DNA of 64,000 nucleotides from Mytilisepta virgata. Its lineage: Eukaryota; Mollusca; Bivalvia; Mytilida; Mytilidae. This document shows positions 55,069-64,000 of this stretch, piece by piece. The notes under the pieces are model-generated. The model searched no databases. It was given only the letters and a program-made list of their open reading frames with translations, and was not told the origin of the DNA. The stretch spans positions 10,868,001-10,932,000 of the forward strand of contig CM051508.1 of NCBI GenBank assembly GCA_028015205.1. The letters run 5' to 3'. The position numbers were made by a program, and so were the translations under genes. Numbering within the stretch: position 1 is the first letter of the stretch; each line of letters opens with the position of its first letter.

Positions 55069-55180
55069 ATTGGATTGGTTCTTATGTTATTAAACGTGAA
55101 ACAGGATTGGCTATCTTTCCGACATCGTGATTGGTTAACTTCTCCTTTCCAATTGGTAGAAAATCTGGCATTTTCATTGG
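55069..55180 (-). promoter_or_regulatory. Array of six CCAAT boxes upstream of the PC4-like ORF
   Basis: ATTGG (CCAAT on the minus strand) at 55069, 55074, 55106, 55130, 55152 and 55176; the last four are spaced 24, 22 and 24 bp. They lie 70-185 bp upstream of the ATG at 54997, a typical NF-Y-type proximal promoter. Confidence 0.5.
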
Positions 55181-55779
55181 TCAATTCCAACCGTTTCGAT
55201 AGATCAACACGATGGTACACTGACCAAATATGCGGCGTCCAATCCGGAAACTCCTCACAATAGGTACTAGTAAACATCGACAATATGACCATTCTCTGAC
55301 GAATGACTTCTCTGACTATCTTCACTTCCTTTAATACGTTTATGACATGAGACTACTTTGCATTGACAGATTTGTAACTGTCTACATAAATACATGTATA
55401 TATAGTGTTGCCAGAAGATCCCGATACTAAGGTTTTATATCTGAGGCACTGGCAGTCCATCCGGACAGAGGAAAATACCGACAATCGTGTCCAAGATGAA
55501 CGAGATTACATCCGCCACCTTTCCTTATATGGTCCGCCACATATTCAACCTACAAAATACGACCTTGAAGATCAACGTTTCGTTTAAATTTCTACTGAGG
55601 AACATAGAGACCGGAGAATCTTCCATTCCAGGACGGTGACGAATGTTCACGGTCTCGTTGATGTTACGATGGACATCAAAGATGGCTGCGCCCAAGTAAC
55701 GCGGACCTGAAAGAGAGCACGCCTATGAAACAGAAATTTTAGAGTCTTTCCGGACGGGAACGAATGTCGTCGGTCTCGT

Positions 55780-57070
55780 TGTTGTAATGAGATACACGTA
55801 TATCCACCACGAGGCCATTGTCTATATACATGTACTGTAGTGCGATATACATACATCAGCCATCAGGCCAATGTCTGTATTTTAATGAGATACACGTACA
55901 TCAACCACCAGGCCATTGTCTATATACATGTACGGGAGTGTGAAGTACGTTACATCCACCACCATGCCATTGGCTATATCCATGTACGGTAGTGTGATAT
56001 ACGTACATCCACTATCAGGCCAATGTTTATATACTTGTACTGTAGCGTGAAATACGTACCTCCAAAATCAGGCCATTGTCTACATACATGTACAGTAGTG
56101 TGATATACATAGATCCACCATCAGACCAATGTCTATATACATGTACTGTAGTGTGAAATAGTTACATCCACCACCAGACCAATGTCTCTATACATGTATT
56201 TTAATGAGATACACATACTTCCACCACCAAGGCGGGGCCTCAGCAGCCGAGTGGTCTAGGTAGTTCGTCATGACTACTAATGATCACTACCCTGTCACCA
56301 CTGATAATATGAGGTCGAATCTCACCTGTGGCTGGATGTGTTCGACTCCGATCTAAATTGACAAGGATTGCCAAATTTCCTACCGAAGGTCGGAGTTCTC
56401 TCCGGGTACTCCGGCTTCCGCCACCAATAAAAACTGGTCGCCGCGAAATAACCGAAATGTGCTGAAAACGGCGTGAAACCCCAACTAAACAAACAAACAA
56501 AAAACCACCAAGCCAATGTTTAAATACATGTACTATGTTTTGTAGGTACTTCCCACATAAGGCAAATGTCTATATATATGTACTGTAATGTAATACAGTT
56601 ACATCCACCACCAAACTAATGTCTATATACATGTACTATAGTGTGAAATAGTTACTTTCACCACCAGACTAATGTCTCTATACATTTATTGTAATGAGAT
56701 ACACGTACATCTACCACCAGTCCATTGTCTATATACATGTACTGTAGTTAGAAATAGTTACATCCACCACAAGGCCTTTGTCTATATACATGTACTGTAG
56801 TGTGAAATAGTTACATCCAACACCAGACCAATGTCTTTATACATATATTGTAATGAGATACACCTACATACACCACCAGGCCAATGTCTATATAATGTAT
56901 TGTAGTGTGATATACGTACATCCACCACCAGGCCATTGTCTGTATACATGTAATGTAGTGTGAAATAGTTACATCCACCACCAGACTAATGACTCTATAC
57001 ATGTATTGTAATGATATACACGTACATCCACCATCAGGCCATCTATATACATGTACTGTAGTGTGATGTT
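55780..57070. repeat. ~55-62-bp minisatellite, about 20 copies
   Basis: Units like CATCCACCACCAGGCCATTG and TCTATATACATGTACTGTAG, diverged. Interrupted by a SINE at 56232-56503. Confidence 0.9.
56232..56503 (+). mobile_element. tRNA-derived SINE with exact 9-bp target duplication
   Basis: A box in CAGCCGAGTGGTCTAGG (56244-56260), B box AGGTCGAATCTC (56312-56323), conserved core GTCGGAGTTCTCTCCGGGTA, tail (CAAA)n. Target duplication ACCACCAAG at 56223-56231 and 56504-56512. Core and tail style match broad animal SINE superfamilies seen in bivalves. Confidence 0.9.
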
Positions 57071-57439
57071 GCAATTTGAGTGTTCTCACGTACATTGTGT
57101 TTTTGCCCACTGCCTTATAGCGTCGGTATTCCTATTCTGGTTCTTAAATCGAATATTTGTTTCACCTTGTTAAATTAATACATTTTTTAAATTAATGTGC
57201 TGATAACGTACATGCCGAGTCGGGATGTCGATATAAAACATCATTCATCCAAAACTGCATGATTTTAATGTGTAATAAGATGTCAACGGGATTGAATTAC
57301 AGATGTGAAACACTAAGACATCAAGATTGATTTTGTTTTAATAACCATTTGCTGTGCTAATATTGGTCAAAATATAAATCCCTTTTTTATTCCCGGATTT
57401 TACGAAATACGGGGATAATGCCTGATAACGAGGTACGAT

Positions 57440-58575
57440 ACTATTCTATTGCTCATCGCTGTTCTTCTCTTGCTCCGTGCTGCTATATCTGCTCATCGCT
57501 GCTCTTTGCTGCTCATCGCTGCTCTTTGCTGGTGATCGCTGCTTTTTGTTGCTCTTCTCTTGCTTCGTGCTGCTGATCGCTGCTCTTCTCTTGCTCTTCG
57601 CTGCTCATCGCTGCCCGTCGCTGCTCTTCTGTTCATCTTCACTGCTGCTCATCGCTGCTCTGCACTGTATACATTTTGCTCTTCTATTGCTCAGTCTATC
57701 TTATGATAGCCAGTCACAAGCCTGGATAAATGCAGAGTGGACTTTCAAATGACCGGGATGTAAGGGTGCTCTCGCACACATCCAATCTTTGGCTAACAAC
57801 AATCGACCACCACTAACTGCAGCAGAAAAAACCCGAAATGGGCATGAGAGCATGGTGCTGAGCGGCAATTGGCAGCATGGCGGAATAGAAGAGCAAAATG
57901 AGTACAGTGCAGAGCAGCGATGAGCAGCATAGAGCAAGAGATGAGCAGCAATTAGCAAGAGTAAAACAGCGATGAGTATCAGTGAAGAGGAAGAGCAAGA
58001 GAAGAGCAGCGATGAGCAGCATAGAGCAAGAGAAGAGCAGCGAACAACAGAAGAGCAGCGATGAGCAGCGAAGAGCAGCACGGAGCTAGAGAAGAAATGA
58101 GCACGTGAGTATGGTCATGAGTAGCGATGAGCGATGAGCAGCAAAGAGCAGCATAGAGAAAGGGCGGAGCAAGAGCAGCAGGGAGCAAGAGAATAGCAGC
58201 GATGAGCAGCACAGAGCAAGAGAAGATCAGTGATGATCAAGAGAAGAAAAGTGAAGAGCAGCTATGAGCAAGGCAAGAACAGCGATTAGCAAGGGAAGAG
58301 CAGCGATGAAGAACAGCAACAAGCAGCAGCAAAATCAGCGACAAGTAGCACCAAAATACCGAAATGAGCACTTGAGTATAGTCATGTGTAGCGATGAGCA
58401 GCAAGGAGCAGCATGGAGAAAGAAAGAAGCAATAGAAGAGCAGTGATGAGTAACAAGGAGCAAGAGAAGAGTAGTACGGAGCAAGAGATGAGAAGCGAAG
58501 AGCAGAACGGAGAAAGAGATGAGAAGCGATGAGCAGCAATGAGCAGTATGGAGCAAGCGCTGAGCAGCAACAGCA
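57440..58575. repeat. GCT minisatellite, forward (57440-57700) then inverted (57815-58575)
   Basis: Forward units TGCTCATCGCTGCTCTT flip to AGAGCAGCGATGAGCAGC after a ~115-bp non-repeat junction. Two higher-order markers (GAGCACGTGAGTATGGTCAT near 58098, GAGCACTTGAGTATAGTCAT near 58366). Confidence 0.85.
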
Positions 58576-58799
58576 TCAACCGAAACGGGGGTAAGGGGAC
58601 ATAATCTAATCCTACCGCTGCACTTCCCTTTAACAAATGGAAAACATTACCCGGAATGAAAAGCGCGGGAAAAGGGGAGATAGCTATCAGACTTCGACAT
58701 AACACTGGACTTATTAGACCCTAGAGACTTAATTCGAGACCCTTACCCTACACAGACCGATAAGTCCCAGACGACCGAGAATGAAAAGCGCGGGGAAAG

Positions 58800-59215
58800 G
58801 GGAGATAATCCAATCTGAATTCCGGTCAAGCATGCGCAGACGACACATCCGGGTCCCAGCACGTGACTGTTGTTATTTCCGTAAATAAATAATGGGAAAA
58901 TTCCAGGATAATCCACTATTTCCGGTTGGACGTGCGTGCAAACCACTTCCGGTTCCGCCTACACACGCGCCGACAACACATTCGGGTCCCAGCACGTGAC
59001 TGACGTCACTTCCATGAACAAATGAAGAAAAATGGCGAGAAATTCCACTAACTTCCGGTTGCGCATACGTGCAAACCACTTCCTGTTCCTCCTACACGTG
59101 TGCAGACGACACATCTGGGTCCCAGCATGTGACTGACGTCACTTCCGAAAAAAAATAAAGAAAAATTGCGGGCAATTACTGTGACGTCATTTCCGGTTCC
59201 GATGTCGTCACATCC
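58800..59215. repeat. Right-arm ~129-bp subrepeats (inverted)
   Basis: Reverse-orientation relatives of 52605-52960: GTGACTGACGTCACTTCC at about 59000 and 59130, CACTTCCGGTTCCGCC, GCATGCGCA (58830-58838), CAGCACGTGACTG three times. Same ~130-bp spacing. Confidence 0.8.
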
Positions 59216-59354
59216 AGCACCCCCTAAAATACTAACTGAACTGTGGTCATATACTACTAACGTTAACAAATGCAGAAATTATATTTTCTAATGAAAGATA
59301 TTTAGGATGACGGATTCGTTTCGAAAAAACCGTATATTGGAGGGGGGATCGGAT

Positions 59355-59880
59355 GGGGGGCCTCAATACTGCTGCGACAACCCCATTTAATAATATGCTT
59401 AAAAACTTTAGTGAGAATCTTACCTTACTTAAAAGCTCGTGCAATATATTATTTACCTCGGACATTATTCATCAATACTAATGCAACAACCCCATATAAT
59501 TAGATCTTTGAAGTTTTTTGCCGAAAACGATCACCATAAAAGACTAGTGAGGACCTTTACTTACTTGACCTCGAAAGCTCGTCCAATAAACTTTTCCTCG
59601 GGACAATATTCCTCGGTACTAATGCGACAATCCCATTTAATAAGATCTTTAAAAAATTTAAAGCTTTTCCTTACCTTTACTTAACTCGAAAGCTCGTGAA
59701 ATAAATTATTTTCCTAGCGACAATATTCCTCGTTATTAATGCATTAACCCCAAGTAATTTATTTCTCCAAAAACGTACCATAAAAGGCTAGTAAGAACTT
59801 TTCCTTACGTTACCTTAACACGAAAGCTCGAAAAATAAATTTTTTTCCTCAGGACACTATTCCTCAATATTGATAATAAT
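59355..59880. repeat. ~125-bp diverged tandem repeat, about 4 units
   Basis: Recurring GCGACAACCCCATTTAATAA, CTCGAAAGCTCGT, TTCCTCGGGACAATATTCCT. No coding. Confidence 0.75.
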
Positions 59881-60587
59881 ATAACTAATATATTATTCTA
59901 TTTCACAAAAACCCTGTACTAACTACCTTACCTCTTTTGATTCCCGTTCAAACTATGAAACTAGGATGTAGGTTATTCATTTGTAAAGTGACAAAATTTA
60001 TACGCTTGGCATTTGACTATAGGAGACAAGTAAACAATTTTTCATTTAATACAATGTGATATGTAAGTTGATGTGAATTTTAAACTGTCTCCTACTTTAA
60101 CCCAATTTTCATATTTAATCTATCCTGTGATCGGTTATAAATATGAGATTGCTCATTAAATTGAGCAATCTATAAACGTACATTTTGTTGAGGGTGCAGA
60201 TACTATATTAACTATTACAGGATGTTTCGAGGGCTACAATACAACATATACGGGAATGATTTCCTTGTGAACCCCACTGAATGAAATATCCCTTAAGTGG
60301 GGTTCAAATGTAAGTAGTACATATATAGGAGGGTCTAGACTTGGGGGAAGTTTAAATTCAAGTGAATTTGTCCTTTTCTGTATTCCATTAAAAAAAGATT
60401 ATTTTGTTTAATTTTATAAGAATGAAAGTTTTTTTGTCAGAAATTCAAAACTGTATAGATGAATTGAGATAAAACATACATAGGTTAAAGTGCTTTATCA
60501 ATTTTTTAAACTATTTTTTATTTCATAGAACATCATTATTCTTTATTCTTTATATTTAATTCATTATTCTCTATTCTATGAAAAACG

Positions 60588-60830
60588 GTCCGGTGGTCTA
60601 GTGGAAGCATACTCGCTTCGAATGCGGAAGGTCACGGGTTCGATTCCTAGGCAGGTCAAACCAAAGACATCACGCGGCATCTAGGAGTAAGAGCAAAGAT
60701 CGACTGGTCAGCATAATGTGTCCGAATAGGGTGATATGTCTTTCTGTGGACTGTTACCTCGTGAGCTAGTTTTTCTATTCTATAAACCCCATCATCACCC
60801 TCGTATAGGCTTGTACATGTAAACATAATT
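60588..60830 (+). mobile_element. tRNA-derived SINE
   Basis: Near-canonical tRNA head: GGTGGTCTAGTGG (60592-60604, A box) and GGTTCGATTCC (60637-60647, B box), then a SINE core (AGAGCAAAGATCGACTGGTC; GTGGACTGTTACCTCGTGAG). Not a tRNA gene: no acceptor-stem closure or 3' end after the head. Confidence 0.8.
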
Positions 60831-60839
60831 TCTCAGCTG

Positions 60840-63530
60840 TAATTCATCAACGAAAGGTTGAAAAGTTCAGTTTTGAAGCGAAAAGATAAATTTTGTTTTT
60901 ATTTAGTGAACATTGCAGAACAGACATTGTATCAATGGGGGCGGGGGAGTGGGGGGGTCAAAGAAGGTGATCTTCATCAGATATGGAATATTGCATTTTT
61001 TGACATAAAATGTATCAGTTTTGAATACGCAAAAGTAAAGTCAGACACAAAAATTGGGTAAGATATGCAATTATGGAATAACCCTCTTCCTTCTTCTCGT
61101 GACCAAAACTAAGAGAGAGACACCACCAAACCATTGTGGGCAAATCAACCAAACGTGCCTAACAGTTTAGCTATAAAATTTTCCGGATTGAAGATACTTT
61201 CTTGCCACCCCCCCCTCCCTCCCCCCTTAATTTCAATTTATACTATGTTACTTATCTAATAAGCTCCTTATGTGTACAGTCACGAGGAGTTCCGTATTGT
61301 CATTTTACTTAGTTAAAGTAGTAATCTAAAATCAAAATGTCTGTTTTAGAATTGGCTGCATGTGGCCGTAGGAATGTCTGAATAATTAATTCTTGAGATG
61401 CAGTGGATTTAATGCTAATAAATTAATATGAATTCAGTTATTTTTGCTGACAATTTTCGTGGCATACTAGTGGGTTCTTTATTTGGTGGATTTCGAATTG
61501 AAAAATTTGGAAACAAAAAAATGTTATAATTGGCGAAAATATTAAAATTTTGTAGATAAACAATTTCTTATCAGATAGATTTCATTAGAAGCATAGCACG
61601 GAATCTCATTACATTTCAGTAATTTTAACGCATACTCGGGTATTCGAAAAAAACGGAATAGCTTTTCTTATACAATAAATCCTTCAACTGGAAAATTCAC
61701 CATTTTCTAAGAGTGAGATTTTCCTGTACTGTACAGCGATGTGTGAAAATTATGTTATCATGTTTTGTATATCTATCGATTTGAGAGACAGTAAGATCGT
61801 CTTCTAAATGGTTAAGAAGTCAAGAATTGTATATCTCTTCTTTCAACCCCTTCTCTCCCTCTGTAAGAGGCACGATTTATAGTATATCGCACAGGCACCT
61901 TTTGTCAACCCCCTCCCCCCTCATTAGTAGCATAACTCTAATGTCCAAATTTAGTCCACTGACACAGTATATAGGAAATTGATTTAGTTTGTTTCATCCC
62001 ACCTTTTTCCCTCTCCCCCTTTTTTCTCTACAACACCCATTTTTTATTGTTTCAGTTACCCTGCATAATATTATGATATTGCGTTTATTTCTTTCATAAA
62101 ATGATGAAAAAAAAATGACAATGAAGGTTGCGGGGTGTTGCAGATGAAATGTCTGGAAATAAGTGTGAATGAAAACGGAGCAATCCGAGAAATACATGTA
62201 AAAGTTCAAGAAACAGCATCAGGGATAAAAGTCATAAAACTTTATTTTAACGAATGCTAAATAATCCAAGAAGTAATAAATTTATGGAAAGAGTTAAAAA
62301 TAAGTGGAATGCCACGAATAATTAGTGTTTCACAGTAATCTAACTTAAGTTAAGTTGGTGTAAATGCTGAAAAAAAGAACTAACCTTGTTAAATGCAGTT
62401 TTTTGTCATTAAATCATGGATAGAAATTCACCTATATTTAAGTACAACAGGTGTTGGTAATTATTTTATTTTAAATAAAGTTACATTTTCTTTTGAAATA
62501 TCACTTAAAATATATGATATTATCTAGTATTGAATTATATTACAACGTATGGTAACATTATAACTTATAACTATATAATATAATGATGAACATAAAGTTA
62601 ATCAATTTTTATCGAATAAATAAAAAAAAATATTAGAAAGGTATAAAACATGAATAATAACTCAAAATTGTTCTATAGATAAACGTATAAAAAGTTATAA
62701 AACAACATCAAAATAAAACAAATAAAGTGTGAATATATATAAACCGATTAAAAACTGTCCTGTAGATGTCGAAAAAGAGAAGGCTAAAATGCTCCCCCGG
62801 CGGGGGCACTTACTATATATGTGGTGCTAGGTATGTTCTGACAAAAGGGGCCTTTTTTTTCCTCGCAAAACAACTGTAAAGTGGTATACTTTTTTCCTCT
62901 TTTCTACAAAGGGGTAATATCTGACTATCTGGAATGAGGTTATATGTCAAGAACATCTGAAACGGGGTTATAATTTGAAGGAAACATAGAATTTCAGTCA
63001 CAATCACGTTTAAAAAAGAAACTTACATGGGGAAAACAAACATAAGACAAGTAGATGAAGCCAAATCTGGATGTCAATGTGCTACATTTGGATTGCTGGT
63101 TAAAAAGGGTACACAGATTGTCTGTAATTGGATATGTAACATCGTCAAATTTTGTCTGGAAAGGGGTCGGGGTTCAAATGTGCTGGAAGAACCCAACTGT
63201 CAACTTTTTGACAAGGTGCCCCTCCTCCCCCACCCCCGGGAAAATGCCGCTACAGGGGCTACTCTCTCAGAGGGGGATTAGCATAAGTTGGTATAACACT
63301 ATAAATAAATAAATTTAAACCGATTAAAACAGAAATAAAATCGTTACTAAGTCCAATTGAAAGAGATTCTAGTCACAAAATAAATTCTTTGAGACAAATT
63401 TTGACAATTGTAAAAATATCGGCAAAAGAATACCGAAAAATAGTTGGAAAACTCCGTAAACTCGAAATCCGGAGTAAAACTCAGAGGGCCATATCCATCG
63501 AGTAGTAGTATGCAGAAGGACGTGAAATCT
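60840..63530. other. Non-coding AT-rich stretch
   Basis: No gene recognised. C-rich tracts near 61207 and 61910; GGCGGGGG/CCCCCGGG-flanked segment at about 62795-63280 may be a decayed repeat. Confidence 0.4.
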
Positions 63531-63539
63531 AACTGAAGA

Positions 63540-64000
63540 TATCTAGTTTTAGACTTAGATACTAGTACTTCATTTTGCCAATCAATTCGTGATGACGACC
63601 GTAAAATATTTAGAGTGATGAAATTAACAAAGACTGAACATAAACATGTCTTACATGTCTTATGTGAAAGCAATCGAGCCCTGGCGAGAAGTTGTATATA
63701 TCACGTGTACGGGAGTAAGGAATCAACTGTGAAATGTACACACCATATTCTGGAGACAGAGTATATGTTAAGAAAGGGGAAGTTCACAATCGGAAAATTC
63801 AAATCATCATGTTTGTCATAAAGTTTTGATTTCAATTGCTCATTGTTATCTATGTACAAGAACAGATCTAGATATAAAGTGGAAGTGGGTGTGTCTGTGG
63901 TCTTTTCAATTTCAAGTACACTAGGATAAGATGAGATGTATGTATCCTTAAACGGAGTTTACCATCAGAACCATTAAAAATCTTTTATTTAATTGTTCGT
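63540..64000 (-). mobile_element. Penelope-like RT fragment at the right window edge
   Basis: Minus strand reads ISSYPSVLEIEKTTDTPTST, LYLDLFLYIDNNEQLKSKLY, DKHDDLNFPIVNFPFLN, matching the 15.04-15.37 kb fragment. Includes the GACCGTAAAAT.../GAATTGATTG end at 63575-63605. Continues beyond the window. Confidence 0.8.

Larger units (their letters stand above)
52600..59225. mobile_element. 6.6-kb foldback-like element with long composite inverted arms
   Basis: Left arm 52600-about 54400 and right arm about 57815-59225 are inverted relatives with the same internal order: ~129-bp GC-richer subrepeats, a ~250-bp unique stretch (GGTCGTCT; GTCTCTAGGG; GATTATCTCCCCTTTT; GGTAGGATTGGATTATGTCC), then a GCT/CTC-rich minisatellite. 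The centre carries a broken PC4-like coding region (54595-54997) and a minisatellite with a nested SINE. Long inverted arms of tandem repeats are typical of foldback elements. No transposase recognised, so it is non-autonomous or of an unfamiliar class. Exact termini and TSD were not resolved. Confidence 0.7.

Noticed and set aside
55041..55587. Open frames on both strands between the CCAAT array and the minisatellite
   Set aside because: No recognisable domain; short and overlapping, likely chance or decayed.
57477..58705. Leu/Cys-rich open frames in the right arm
   Set aside because: Same minisatellite artefact in inverted orientation.
60588..60660. tRNA gene
   Set aside because: A and B boxes are good but the sequence continues into a SINE body without a proper 3' acceptor stem.

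Overview
The window is AT-rich, intron-rich animal DNA crowded with transposon relics. Two spliced genes with good GT-AG introns, a GIMAP-type pseudogene, bivalve-style tRNA-derived SINEs, a 162-bp-repeat element resembling bivalve 'pearl' elements, and short dispersed motifs that I associate with mussel DNA (near 33970 and 35860) all suggest a bivalve mollusc, probably a mytilid mussel. The species is inferred, not proven.

Layout. 1-5955 and 17177-21433 are the two copies of a direct segmental duplication that differ by large indels. 7768-14500 (minus) holds the 3' part of a small cysteine-rich, probably secreted protein gene whose middle is built from 12-, 18- and 15-bp micro-exons; its first exon(s) were not found. 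11095-11790 is a LINE tail inside one of its introns, and 14500-16560 is a degenerate Penelope-like element just upstream of the first visible exon. 21.5-31.5 kb is mostly non-coding, with three kinds of MITE, dispersed repeats and a broken GIMAP GTPase at 27570-28105.

32058-49536 (minus) is a complete high-affinity choline transporter gene (SLC5A7/CHT1-like): eight coding exons, 545 codons, all junction phases consistent. Its introns are filled with repeats. Intron 1 carries a near-complete, same-strand tyrosine-recombinase retrotransposon of Ngaro type (42590-47739) with gag, RT-RNase H and tyrosine-recombinase frames and split direct repeats.

52600-59225 is a 6.6-kb foldback-like structure. 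Long inverted arms are made of about 129-bp subrepeats dense in ETS, CRE, E-box, NRF1-like and YY1-like motifs, followed by GCT-rich minisatellites. They enclose a broken PC4-like coding region with a CCAAT-box array upstream, and a second minisatellite with a nested SINE. 59.3-64.0 kb holds more tandem repeats, a tRNA-derived SINE and, at the right edge, another Penelope-like fragment.

The most interesting items are the micro-exon gene (one micro-exon encodes a furin-type R-A-K-R site), the foldback element whose arms look like housekeeping-promoter modules, and the Ngaro-like element with an atypical repeat layout and a probable intron.
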